Origin: Burkholderia sp. BCC0322 | GTDB lineage: Bacteria; Pseudomonadota; Gammaproteobacteria; Burkholderiales; Burkholderiaceae | Reading direction: 5' to 3' | Assembly (NCBI RefSeq): GCF_902833045.1 | Contig: NZ_CADFDU010000001.1 | Coordinates: 1 to 64,000 of the forward strand | DNA length: 64,000 bases | Shown here: one piece after another, positions 11,929-20,558 of the stretch | Layout: every line of letters starts with the position of its first letter | How positions within the stretch are numbered: position 1 is the stretch's first letter | Notes under the pieces: model-generated | Seen by the model: the letters and a program-made list of their open reading frames with translations, nothing else | Database searches by the model: none | What the model was told of the DNA's origin: nothing | Made by a program: the position numbers and the translations under genes

Positions 11929-13821
11929 ATGCAGCGCTCAATTGCCACCGTGTCACTGTCCGGCACGCTCGCCGAGAAACTCGCCGCCATCCAGGCCGCG
12001 GGCTTCGACGGCGTCGAGATCTTCGAAAACGACCTCGTCTACTTCGATGGATCGCCGGCCGACGTCCGGCGCATGGCCGCCGATCTCGGCCTCGACATCG
12101 TGCTGTTCCAGCCGTTTCGCGACTTCGAGGGCGTGAGCGCGGCCCAGCTCGCCCGCAACCTCGACCGGATCAAGCGCAAGTTCGACGTGATGCATGCGCT
12201 CGGCACCGACCGCATCCTGGTGTGCAGCAACGTGTCGGCCGACACGATCGCGGACGACGGGCTGCTCGTCGACCAGCTCGGCGCGCTCGCCGAAGCCGCG
12301 CAGCAGGCCGGCGTGGTCGCCGCGTACGAAGCGCTCGCGTGGGGCCGCGTCGTGAAACGGTACGGCCATGCGTGGAAACTCGTGAATGCCGTGAACAACC
12401 CGCACCTCGGCCTTGCGCTCGACAGCTTCCATACGCTGTCGCTCGACGATTCGCCGGACGCGATCGCCGACATCCCCGGCGACCGGATCGCGTTCGTGCA
12501 GATCGCCGATGCGCCGAAGCTCGCGATGGACGTGCTCGAATGGAGCCGCCATTACCGCTCGTTCCCGGGCCAGGGCGACTTCGACCTCGCGCGCTTCACG
12601 GCGCGCGTGATCGAGTCGGGCTATACGGGGCCGCTGTCGCTCGAGATCTTCAACGACGGCTTCCGCGCGGCGCCGACCGCGATCACGGCCGCCGACGGCC
12701 ATCGTTCGCTGCTCTATCTGGAAGAGCTGACGCGCGAACGGCTCGCTCGGGACGGCCGCGTGCCGGCTGCCAGCCAGCCGCTGTTCGCGCCGCCAGCGCC
12801 GCCCGCGCACGTCGGGTTCCAGTTCATCGAATTCGCGGTCGACGCGCAGGCAGCGGCGACCGTCGGCGAATGGCTCGGCCGGATGCGCTTCCGGCTCGCG
12901 GGCCGCCATCGCTCCAAGGACGTGACGCTGTTCCAGCACGGCGCCGCGTCGATCGTGCTGAACGCCGAGCGCGACTCGTTCGCCGATGCGTTCTTCCAGC
13001 AGCACGGGTTGTCACTGTGCGCATCGGCATTCCGCGTCGACGATGCGAAAGTGGCGTTCGAACGCGCGGCCGGCTTCGGCTATGCGCCGTTCTCCGGCCG
13101 TGTCGGGCCGAACGAGCGCGTGCTGCCGAGCGTGCAGGCGCCGGACGGCAGCCTCGAGTATTTCGTCGACGAAGCGCCGAACGCGCCGACGCTGTACGAA
13201 TCGGACTTCGTGCTGACCGACATCGACGGCCCGAGCGAAGTCGGCCCGCTGACCGGTATCGACCACGTGTGCCTCGCGTTGCCGGCCGACGCGCTCGATA
13301 CGTGGATCCTGTTCTTCAAGACGGCATTCGGCTTCGAGGCCGAACGCAGCTGGCTCGTGCCCGATCCGTACGGGCTGGTGCGCAGCCGCGCGGTGCGCAG
13401 CGCCGACGGTTCGGTGCGGATCGCGCTGAACGCGTCGGTCGACCGGCACACGGCGGTTGCCGAATCGCTCGACCGCTACCACGGCACGGGGCTGAACCAC
13501 GTCGCGTTCCGCACGGACGACATCGTGAAGACGATCGCCGCGTTCGCGGCCGACGGCGTGCCGTTCCTGCGTATTCCGCCGAACTACTACGACGATCTCG
13601 CCGCACGCTACGCGTTGCCGGACGACCTGATCGACACGCTGAGCGCGCACCACCTGCTGTACGACCGCGACGAGCACGGCGGCGAATTCCTGCACGCGTA
13701 TACGGAACTGGTCGACAACCGCTTCTCGCTCGAGATCGTCGAGCGGCGCGGCGGATACGACGGCTACGGCGCGGCGAACGCGGCCGTGCGGCTCGCCGCT
13801 CAGGCACAGCGCAGGAAATAA
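11929..13821 (+). CDS. quiC: Fused 3-dehydroshikimate dehydratase / HPPD-like protein
   Basis: A 630-residue two-domain protein. Residues 1-275 form a xylose-isomerase/AP-endonuclease-type TIM barrel (FDGVEIFENDL at the start, AYEALAWGR, GLALDSFHT, LSLEIFNDGFR as metal-site strands). Residues 290-630 form a vicinal-oxygen-chelate region like 4-hydroxyphenylpyruvate dioxygenase (GIDHVCLALP, GLNHVAFRTDDI, FSLEIVERRGGYDGYG). This is the QuiC1 arrangement, where the barrel converts 3-dehydroshikimate to protocatechuate. The role of the C-terminal half is less clear. It is divergent from aroQ-aroE. Confidence 0.85.
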   Translation: MQRSIATVSLSGTLAEKLAAIQAAGFDGVEIFENDLVYFDGSPADVRRMAADLGLDIVLFQPFRDFEGVSAAQLARNLDRIKRKFDVMHALGTDRILVCSNVSADTIADDGLLVDQLGALAEAAQQAGVVAAYEALAWGRVVKRYGHAWKLVNAVNNPHLGLALDSFHTLSLDDSPDAIADIPGDRIAFVQIADAPKLAMDVLEWSRHYRSFPGQGDFDLARFTARVIESGYTGPLSLEIFNDGFRAAPTAITAADGHRSLLYLEELTRERLARDGRVPAASQPLFAPPAPPAHVGFQFIEFAVDAQAAATVGEWLGRMRFRLAGRHRSKDVTLFQHGAASIVLNAERDSFADAFFQQHGLSLCASAFRVDDAKVAFERAAGFGYAPFSGRVGPNERVLPSVQAPDGSLEYFVDEAPNAPTLYESDFVLTDIDGPSEVGPLTGIDHVCLALPADALDTWILFFKTAFGFEAERSWLVPDPYGLVRSRAVRSADGSVRIALNASVDRHTAVAESLDRYHGTGLNHVAFRTDDIVKTIAAFAADGVPFLRIPPNYYDDLAARYALPDDLIDTLSAHHLLYDRDEHGGEFLHAYTELVDNRFSLEIVERRGGYDGYGAANAAVRLAAQAQRRK

Positions 13822-14085
13822 GGGAAGGAAGCCGACAAGGATTGAAAGGCTGCTTCAAAGGGCCGCATCCCGCGCGCACCATCGTGGTGAATCGCGGGGT
13901 CGTGCACCGGCCCGCACGGCTGGCAGCGATCCTGCCGGAAACCGCCTTCCCTGTGGCGTTACATCCGGTAACCCGTACCGCAGCGCAGCATCCCGTCGCC
14001 CGCCATGGTTTTAAGAATCGCTTAAGTCTTCGACGGCACCATCCGCAACCAGTACCCGATGGTTATCTCGAAAAGGAGGAAAGCG
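13822..14085. other. Intergenic region between quiC and a small orphan gene
   Basis: These 264 bases hold no convincing gene. The only structure I see is TTAAG-aatcg-CTTAA (14011-14025), a small AT-rich inverted repeat about 60 bases upstream of the next start. It could be part of that gene's promoter. Confidence 0.4.
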
Positions 14086-14349
14086 ATGAGCGCCGTAGAA
14101 GCACCCGCGGGCCGCCAGGCCGCGCCCCCTGCAAAGAAGACGATGCTGCGCCGTCTGCTCAGTCATCATGAAATCGCGACGCTGCTCGTGCTGCTGCACG
14201 CACCGATCGGCGCGAACGCCAAACCCGAACTGCCGGCGCTGCAGGAAGCCGGTCTCGTCGAGATGATCAAGCTCGACGCCGATACGGCACCCAGCTTCCG
14301 GCTGACCGAAGACGGCACCGCCGTTCTGAAAGGGCTCGGCTACCGCTGA
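14086..14349 (+). CDS. Hypothetical 87-residue protein
   Basis: Not recognised. The start at 14086 has a near-perfect ribosome site (AAGGAGG, 7 bases upstream), so it is very likely translated. The first 20 residues are Ala/Lys/Pro rich and basic. Residues 20-87 have a helix-helix-strand pattern, ending FRLTEDGTAVLKGLGYR, that resembles a winged-helix or MarR-like wing. No partner gene is obvious. It may be a small DNA-binding or adaptor protein. Confidence 0.7.
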   Translation: MSAVEAPAGRQAAPPAKKTMLRRLLSHHEIATLLVLLHAPIGANAKPELPALQEAGLVEMIKLDADTAPSFRLTEDGTAVLKGLGYR

Positions 14350-14427
14350 GCCGCCGTTTTCACCCCTTTCCCGTTTTCCCGCCTCACCCCGATCCCAGCG
14401 ACTCGCCGCCCCTTTCGGCGTGTCGCG

Positions 14428-15222
14428 TCACCCTGCCCGCTCCTGCAGCATCAACCGGTATTCCGTCGGCGTCACGCCGACCGTCGCCTTGAACTGGCGC
14501 GTGAAGGCGCTGTGATCCGTGTAACCGCATAGCGCGGCGACGTCGGTCACCTTGTCGTGCGTGACGAGCAGCGCGGTGGCCGCGTCGAGCCGTGCCTTCA
14601 GCAGCACCTGACGCGGCGTCAGGTGGAACACCTTGTGGAAGTAGCGCTCGAGCTGCGCGACCGACATCCCGGCCATCTGCGCGAGGTGCTTCAGGTTCAG
14701 CGGTTGCACGTAATGATCCTGGATGTGCTGGACCACGTCGGCGAGCCGGCTGTACGCCGGGTGCGAGCCCTCGTGGGCCTTCAGGTCGCGCGAGATGCCC
14801 GCGAGGCCGACCACCCTGCCCGCCGCGTCGCGCAGCGGCTCCTTGCAGGTCAGGCACCAGCCCGGCTGGCGCCCCGGATACAGGTGCAGTTCGAGCTGAT
14901 CCATCAGTTGCTGGCCGGCGTTGATCGTCGCCATGTCCTGCTCGAAATAGCTGCGGCCGAAGCGGCGCGGAAACACTTCGTCGGCCGTCTTGCCGAGCAG
15001 GTCGCGCTTGTCCTTGTAGCCGCAGCGCATCGCCAGCGTGCGATTCACGATCGCATAGCGGCCGCTCGCATCCTTCACGAAGAACGCGACGTCCGGCAGC
15101 GCATCGAACACCGGTTCGAGCAGGCGGAAGTGCACGAGCATCGCGCCGAGATCGGCGTTGTCGGGCTGGTAGCGCAACGTTTCGGACAGGCTCATGGGCG
15201 GTACGGCAAGCAAGGTCGTCAT
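14428..15222 (-). CDS. AraC-family regulator with N-terminal PAS domain
   Basis: A 264-residue regulator. Residues 35-145 look like a PAS sensor (VFDALPDVAFFVKDASGRYAIVN, with the PAC-like GRVVGLAGISRDL). Residues 160-260 form the double helix-turn-helix AraC domain (LAQMAGMSVAQLERYF and VTDVAALCGYTDHSAFTRQFK). An alternative start is at 15195. It is divergent from a periplasmic amino-acid-type binding protein and an MFS gene, and probably controls them in response to a small molecule sensed by PAS. Confidence 0.82.
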   Translation of the reverse strand: MTTLLAVPPMSLSETLRYQPDNADLGAMLVHFRLLEPVFDALPDVAFFVKDASGRYAIVNRTLAMRCGYKDKRDLLGKTADEVFPRRFGRSYFEQDMATINAGQQLMDQLELHLYPGRQPGWCLTCKEPLRDAAGRVVGLAGISRDLKAHEGSHPAYSRLADVVQHIQDHYVQPLNLKHLAQMAGMSVAQLERYFHKVFHLTPRQVLLKARLDAATALLVTHDKVTDVAALCGYTDHSAFTRQFKATVGVTPTEYRLMLQERAG

Positions 15223-15889
15223 CCCGGCAACCGCGAAGCGAGTGGCAGATGGCGTCGATTATAGGAGCGCCCCTTCGATCGCGTCGCACCGATCGCAAAG
15301 GCGGGCAAGTTGGCGGTAGCCGTCGCATCGCGCCACCGACCGGCCGGCATCGTCACGCGATATGCGATATTCGTTGCATGCGCAACCACTGCGCGGAGCA
15401 TGCTGCGGCCGGCCGCGAATCCGCTTGCGTCAACGTGGCAACCACGCGTGCACCGGTGCCGACATGCCGCACGCATACCGGCGCACCCGCACACCGGCAC
15501 CGCACGCCCGAACTCGGCAGCATAAAAATGTGGACGTGCAGCGTCTTGGCGCGTTTGCGCACTCGGGATGACGATATCGGCACATATCAGGGTTATCGAC
15601 GATATGCCGATATCGTCGCCGGCCGCGCATCGAACGCGCAAGACGCACGCATTTTCGCTATCTAGACTTCGCTTCACGGTCACGAGACGACCTCGCGCCG
15701 CGGCAGCAATCGGCATGCATGGCCTGCGGCATCGGCCGTCATGTGCGCCGATTCCGGCACAGCCCGGGCAGCACGCGGCAGGCACGCACGGCCCTCGCAT
15801 CGGCCTGCCGACCGAACCGTCTCGCCCGGTTTACCGCCGCCGGCCGCCAGCCGGCGGCGGCCCAACCACGCCATCAAGGGGAAGTGAAA
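15223..15889. other. Long intergenic region upstream of the binding-protein gene
   Basis: This 667-base stretch has lost the codon bias of its surroundings, and none of its open frames look coding. It holds several GATATCG and GCGATATGC repeats, including the paired dyads described at 15570-15617, and probably the promoters of the AraC regulator and the rightward binding-protein gene. Confidence 0.5.
15570..15617. repeat. Inverted repeat, 13-base arms, likely operator
   Basis: GACGATATCGGCA (15570-15582) is repeated in exact inverse as TGCCGATATCGTC (15605-15617) with 22 bases between. The core of each arm, CGATATCG, is itself palindromic. It lies about 270 bases upstream of the binding-protein start and 350 upstream of the AraC gene, so it could be a regulator site. 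The spacing is too wide for a terminator and no T run follows. Confidence 0.55.
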
Positions 15890-17026
15890 GTGAAGCTGAA
15901 GGTATCGCACGTCGCGCTGGCCGCTGCCTGCGCACTGTCGGGCGCGCACGCCATTGCCGCCGACGTCGTCAAGATCGGTTTCGCCGCACCGCTGACCGGC
16001 CCGCAGTCGAACTACGGCACGGACATGCAGAAAGGCGTGCAGCTCGCGATCGCCGATTTCAACGCGACGCATCCGACGATCGGCGGCAAGCCCGTCACGT
16101 TCCAGCTCGACTCGCAGGACGACCAGGCCGACCCGCGCACGGGCACGACCGTCGCGCAGCGGCTGATCGACGACAACGTCCGCGGGATCATCGGCCACTT
16201 CAACTCGGGCACGAGCATTCCCGCGTCCGACCTGTACGATCGCGCGGGGCTGCCGCAGATCTCGATGGCCACGTCGCCGCAATACACCGCGCGCGGCTAC
16301 AAGACAACCTACCGGCTGCTGACGAGCGACGCGCAGGCGGGCCGCATCGTCGGCACGTACGCGGTGAAGACGCTGCGCTTCAAGCGCATCGCGATCATCG
16401 ACGACCGCACGGCCTATGGTCAGGGCATCGCCGACGAATTCGCTAAGGCCGTCGAAGCGGCGGGCGGCACGATCATCAAGCGCGACTTCACGAACGACAA
16501 GGCGCTCGATTTCTCCGCAATCCTGACCAACCTCAAGGGGATGAACCCGGACGCGATCTTCTACGGCGGCGGCGACGCACAATCGTCGCCGATGATCCGC
16601 AAGATGCGCCAGCTCGGGATGAAGTCGGCGTTCGTGACGGGCGAGATGTCGCGTTCGCCGACGTTCCTGAAGGTCGGCGGCGACGCGGCCGAAGGCGCGA
16701 TCGTCTACATGGGCGGGCTGCCGAAGGAAAAGATGCCCGGCTTTGCCGGCTACGCGGCACGCTACAAGGCGCGCTTCAACGAAGACGTGATCACCTACTC
16801 GCCGTACTCGTATGACGGCACGATCGCGCTGCTCACCGCGATGAAGGACGCGAACTCGACCGATCCGAAGGTGTACACGCCGTACCTCGGCAAGGTGTCG
16901 GTCAAGGGCGTGTCGGCCCCCAGCATCGCGTACGACACGAAGGGCGACCTGAAGGATGCGCCGGTGACGATCTACAAGGTCGAGCACGGTGCGTTCAAGC
17001 CGGTCGATACGATCGCCGGCAACTGA
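15890..17026 (+). CDS. ABC transporter periplasmic binding protein, branched-chain amino acid type
   Basis: A 378-residue LivJ/LivK-type binding protein. The GTG at 15890, 7 bases after GGGGA, gives a clean signal peptide (KLKVSHVALAAACALSGAHAIAA) and then the mature VVKIGFAAPLTGPQSNYG opening typical of the family. No permease or ATPase genes follow, so this is an orphan binding protein that must work with a transporter encoded elsewhere. The downstream MFS gene is 322 bases away. Substrate unknown, perhaps an amino acid or amide. Confidence 0.85.
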   Translation: MKLKVSHVALAAACALSGAHAIAADVVKIGFAAPLTGPQSNYGTDMQKGVQLAIADFNATHPTIGGKPVTFQLDSQDDQADPRTGTTVAQRLIDDNVRGIIGHFNSGTSIPASDLYDRAGLPQISMATSPQYTARGYKTTYRLLTSDAQAGRIVGTYAVKTLRFKRIAIIDDRTAYGQGIADEFAKAVEAAGGTIIKRDFTNDKALDFSAILTNLKGMNPDAIFYGGGDAQSSPMIRKMRQLGMKSAFVTGEMSRSPTFLKVGGDAAEGAIVYMGGLPKEKMPGFAGYAARYKARFNEDVITYSPYSYDGTIALLTAMKDANSTDPKVYTPYLGKVSVKGVSAPSIAYDTKGDLKDAPVTIYKVEHGAFKPVDTIAGN

Positions 17027-17348
17027 TACGCGAAACCCTGCCCCGCGCGGCGCGTCAGCGGCTCACCGGTCGCCCGCGCCGCGCGCGCATCGGCTTCGGC
17101 TTCGCGGTCCGAAGCGTTCCTCGGCGCGCGCCCGCGCGCGTGCATTTCGCGCTCCTGTAGAATCCCCCCACCCGCTTTGACGCTTCGTCTGCGCCGCGCC
17201 CCATCCCGGTGCGGCGGTGCGTGTTTCGTGCCTCACCCGGCATGCGGCACGCCTCGACGATGCCAGCCGCGCCTTGTCAGTCCATGCCGATAGCGGGCCC
17301 TGGAGACGCAGCACCGACAACAACATTCAAAAACCGATCGTCCTGACC
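17027..17348. other. Intergenic region before the MFS gene
   Basis: Composition is GC-rich without a continuous biased reading frame. The stretch CATCGGCTTCGGCTTCGC and the runs of CGCG are low-complexity. A TAGAAT hexamer (17158-17163) could be a -10 box but has no convincing -35. No gene is called. Confidence 0.35.
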
Positions 17349-18659
17349 ATGCAAGCTTCCGAATTGAGCGGCGTGCCTCGCGCCGCCGAACGCGCGCTCA
17401 CGCGCAGCGATTACAAGACCCTTGGCCTTGCCGCACTCGGCGGCGCCCTCGAGTTCTACGACTTCATCATCTTCGTGTTCTTCGCGCCGGCGATTGGGCA
17501 ACTGTTCTTCCCGCACGACATTCCCGACTGGCTGCGCCAGTTGCAGACGTTCGGCATCTTCGCGGCCGGCTATCTCGCCCGCCCGCTCGGCGGCGTGATC
17601 ATGGCGCACTTCGGCGACCTGTTCGGCCGCAAGCGGATGTTCACGCTGAGCGTGCTGATGATGTCCGTGCCGACGCTGCTGATGGGCCTGCTGCCGACCT
17701 ACGACACGATCGGCATCCTCGCGCCGATGTTGCTGCTGCTGTTCCGCGTGCTGCAGGGCGCGGCAGTGGGCGGCGAAGTGCCGGGCGCGTGGGTGTTCGT
17801 GTCCGAGCACGTGCCGTCGCGTCACATCGGCTACGCCTGCGGCACGCTGACCGCGGGGCTGACCGCCGGCATCCTGCTCGGCTCGCTCGTCGCCGCCGGC
17901 ATCAACAGCCGTTACTCGACCGCCGAAGTCGGCGCGTTCGCGTGGCGCATCCCGTTCCTGCTCGGCGGCGTGTTCGGCCTGTTCTCCGTGTACCTGCGCC
18001 GCTGGCTGCATGAGACGCCGGTGTTCGCCGAGATGAAGGCGAAGAAGGCGCTCGCGGCCGAGATTCCGCTGAAGGCCGTGCTGCGCGACCATGGCCGCGC
18101 GGTGATCGTGTCGATGCTGCTCACGTGGATGCTGTCGGCCGCGATCGTCGTCGTGATCCTGATGACGCCCGCGCTGCTGCAGAAGCAGTTCCACCTGACG
18201 CCCGCGACGACGCTGTTCGCGAACAGCGTCGCGACGCTGTGCCTGACGGCCGGCTGCATCACCGCGGGTTCGCTCGCGGGCTGGATCGGCGCGAAGCGCG
18301 TGCTCGGCATCGGCGGCATCGGGCTGGCCGCGTGCTATTACCTGCTGTTCGCGCAGGTCGCGGCCGACGCGTCGACGCTGCCGCTCTACTACGGGATCGC
18401 AGGCTTCATGGTCGGCACGATCGGCGCGGTGCCGTTCGTGATGGTCAAGAGCTTCCCGGCCGTCGTGCGCTTCTCGGGCATCTCGTTCTCATACAACGTC
18501 GCGTATGCGATCTTCGGCGGCCTCACGCCGGTGATCGTGTCGCTAATGATGAAGTCGAATCCGCTCGCGCCGGTCGTGTATGTCGCGGCGATCTGCGTGC
18601 TCGGCGCGATCGCCGTGCAGTTCTCGAAGGATGCGAAGGACGTGAAGGACGCACGCTGA
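17349..18659 (+). CDS. MFS metabolite:H+ symporter
   Basis: A 436-residue major facilitator of the metabolite:H+ symporter group (ShiA/ProP/KgtP-like). Family signs are GALEFYDFIIF in helix 1, the loop FGDLFGRKRMF, and RVLQGAAVGGEVPGAW in helix 4-5. The ATG at 17349 precedes MQASELSG. Upstream in-frame codons look non-coding. Substrate is not readable. Related proteins carry shikimate, alpha-ketoglutarate or betaines. A terminator follows at 18693. Confidence 0.8.
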   Translation: MQASELSGVPRAAERALTRSDYKTLGLAALGGALEFYDFIIFVFFAPAIGQLFFPHDIPDWLRQLQTFGIFAAGYLARPLGGVIMAHFGDLFGRKRMFTLSVLMMSVPTLLMGLLPTYDTIGILAPMLLLLFRVLQGAAVGGEVPGAWVFVSEHVPSRHIGYACGTLTAGLTAGILLGSLVAAGINSRYSTAEVGAFAWRIPFLLGGVFGLFSVYLRRWLHETPVFAEMKAKKALAAEIPLKAVLRDHGRAVIVSMLLTWMLSAAIVVVILMTPALLQKQFHLTPATTLFANSVATLCLTAGCITAGSLAGWIGAKRVLGIGGIGLAACYYLLFAQVAADASTLPLYYGIAGFMVGTIGAVPFVMVKSFPAVVRFSGISFSYNVAYAIFGGLTPVIVSLMMKSNPLAPVVYVAAICVLGAIAVQFSKDAKDVKDAR

Positions 18660-18692
18660 ACGTCGGCGCGCACGCGCCGGCCGGATGAACGA

Positions 18693-18728
18693 AGGGCCGG
18701 ACCCGCCGCGTGCGGGTTCGGCCCTTTT
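18693..18728 (+). terminator. Intrinsic terminator after the MFS symporter
   Basis: AGGGCCGGACCCGC and its imperfect inverse GCGGGTTCGGCCCT pair around a short loop and are followed by TTTT. It lies 34 bases past the MFS stop, in the right orientation. Confidence 0.8.
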
Positions 18729-18764
18729 GCCTGCTTTCAGCGCAACCGCGCGGATCGGCTCAAT

Positions 18765-19202
18765 TCAGCGCAGCACGCCGTACGACGAACTCGGCCGGCG
18801 CAGCGCGTCGATGCTCGCGCCGCCGGCGCCGGTGACGAACAGCAGCAGGAAACCGCCGGCGATCGCGACGTTTTTCCAGAAGTGAATCACCATGTCGTGC
18901 TGGACGGCGGCGTTCGTCGCGTCCCAGAAATTGTGCGCGACCATCGCGGTCGCGATCGTGTAGACCGCCATCAGCAACGCGAGCGGCCGTACCTTGTAGC
19001 CGACGATCAGCAGCAGGCCGCCCAGCCCTTCGATCGCGACGACGATCGGCGCGACGACCTGTTGATAGGGCACGTTCATCCCGTGCAGATACGCGACGAA
19101 GTCGCTGTAGCCGAGCAGCTTCATGATGCCGCCCCACAGGAACAACGCCGCCAGCGCCAGGCGCGCGAAAAAAATGACGCCGGAATCGACGGTACGCGTC
19201 AT
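18765..19202 (-). CDS. DoxX family membrane protein
   Basis: A 145-residue protein with four hydrophobic helices and the DoxX pattern (ARLALAALFLWGGIMKL, MVAHNFWD, KNVAIAGGFLLLF). The start at 19202 has GAGGAGAGAGGC directly upstream. DoxX-type proteins are inner-membrane components linked to redox or thiosulfate metabolism in some organisms, but the role here is unknown. It stands alone between convergent MFS and FucU genes. Confidence 0.8.
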   Translation of the reverse strand: MTRTVDSGVIFFARLALAALFLWGGIMKLLGYSDFVAYLHGMNVPYQQVVAPIVVAIEGLGGLLLIVGYKVRPLALLMAVYTIATAMVAHNFWDATNAAVQHDMVIHFWKNVAIAGGFLLLFVTGAGGASIDALRRPSSSYGVLR

Positions 19203-19394
19203 GCCTCTCTCCTCGTATGCAATTCGGCCGGCCGCACCGATCGCGCCCGTAAAGCTCAGGGGCGCGCGGCCCTGCTGGGCCTGCGGCAAATGGGCCAGCA
19301 TAGAGGGTCTTTCCGCGGTGTCCAAGAAAAAGGTTGTAGCAAATCTTTACACTGCCGCGGCGGCACCGGCAGCCCGGCGCGCTGAAAAACGCGT

Positions 19395-19850
19395 TTAGCC
19401 CGCGTCGCTCAACAACACGCCCTTCTTGAAGATGAAGCAGCCGTAGCCGCGCAGCTCGCCGGTGACGATCACCGCGTAGGCCTGCTGCGCGCGCTCGTAG
19501 AACGCGAACCGGTCGACGCCCGTCAGCGGCACCGCGCGCCCTTCCGCGCGGTCGATCTCGGCCTGCACCTCGCGCTGCACGGGCGGCACGGCCGCCGCAT
19601 CGCCGACGACTTCCATCCGCCACGCGGGCGTGTCGACGAACGTGTCGAGCGGCAGCACGGACAGCACCGCGCGCACGACGCGCGCCGAATCGGCGCCGTC
19701 GATCCGCAACGCGCGGCCGACCACCGTGTGCTCCGCGACGGATTCCGCCGGGAAATTCGCGTCGCAGATCGCGATTTCGTCGCCGTGGCCCATCGCGCGC
19801 AGCGTGTGCAGGATGTCGGCGTGCAGCAGTGGATCGAGATTCTTCAGCAT
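19395..19850 (-). CDS. fucU: RbsD/FucU family sugar mutarotase
   Basis: A 151-residue protein with the RbsD/FucU fold signature: MLKNLDPLLHADILHTLRAMGHGDEI with the catalytic His pair, CDANFPAES, and the C-terminal YGCFIFKKGV. It equilibrates anomers of fucose or a similar sugar. No sugar kinase or transporter is next to it. It lies 78 bases downstream of the SnoaL-like gene and may share its transcript. Confidence 0.82.
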   Translation of the reverse strand: MLKNLDPLLHADILHTLRAMGHGDEIAICDANFPAESVAEHTVVGRALRIDGADSARVVRAVLSVLPLDTFVDTPAWRMEVVGDAAAVPPVQREVQAEIDRAEGRAVPLTGVDRFAFYERAQQAYAVIVTGELRGYGCFIFKKGVLLSDAG

Positions 19851-19928
19851 GTCGGCTAGTCTCCGGGATCAGGAACGAATGCCTAACGTTACCCGATCCC
19901 GGCGGCCGCCGCGCACGCATCGCTCACG

Positions 19929-20321
19929 TTACGACGTCGCGGCCGGCATTTCGTCGATGAAGCCCGTGACTGACGCGAGGCGGCCCGACGCGTCGACGGT
20001 GCCGAAGTCCGAGCCCTTCACGATCGCCGCGCCGTCGGGCGACACGAGCGCCCACGAGAACCGCAGGTGCTGGCCGAACCCGTCGACGTCGGTCGTGCGG
20101 CGGAAGCGGAACGCGGGGAAGCGCGCCTGTACGGCCGCGATCATCGCGTCGATGCCGGCGTGGCCGTCACCGGACATCAGCGGATCGCGATAGGCTGCAT
20201 CGCTCGTGTAGGTCGCATCGATCAGCGCGCGGCGGCGCGCGACGTCGGGTTCGTTCCAGGCGTCGATGTAGCGGTCGATCAGGTCGGCGTGAACGGACGA
20301 AGCGGATTGGGCGGTGTTCAT
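19929..20321 (-). CDS. SnoaL-like / NTF2-fold protein
   Basis: A 130-residue NTF2-like protein: DLIDRYIDAWNEPD at the N-terminus, YRDPLMSGDGHAGIDAMIAAVQARFP in the middle, and FSWALVSPDG near residue 90 match the SnoaL-2 group. Ribosome site AAGGAG lies 6-8 bases before the ATG. Such proteins include isomerases, cyclases and ligand-binding proteins, so the function is open. Confidence 0.75.
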   Translation of the reverse strand: MNTAQSASSVHADLIDRYIDAWNEPDVARRRALIDATYTSDAAYRDPLMSGDGHAGIDAMIAAVQARFPAFRFRRTTDVDGFGQHLRFSWALVSPDGAAIVKGSDFGTVDASGRLASVTGFIDEMPAATS

Positions 20322-20502
20322 GGCGAAGCTCCTTGTGTCGATGAGGGGACGATGCCGCGAACGTGGCGTGTTCCGTGTTCGCGTGCAGTCATCGTCGCCG
20401 GCCTCGCGCGGGCGGTCGATTACGTACGAGGTAAGGAATTCGACACCTGAGGCGCGGCGCGTTGCGCTCGATCACCGTTGCTCGCCGTTGCCGCCGCATC
20501 GA

Positions 20503-20531
20503 AATGAAAACGGGCGCCCGAGGGCGCCCGC
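20503..20531 (-). terminator. Terminator of the galactarate dehydratase gene
   Basis: CGGGCGCC-CGAG-GGCGCCCG (20511-20530) is a perfect 8-base stem with a 4-base loop. Read leftward it is followed by TTTTCATTT. It lies 28 bases beyond the stop of the leftward dehydratase. Confidence 0.8.
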
Positions 20532-20558
20532 TTCGTCCGGCGGCAACGGCCGCGCGCG

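Noticed and set aside
17158-17163. TAGAAT as a -10 box before the MFS symporter
   Set aside because: No acceptable -35 lies 16-18 bases upstream.
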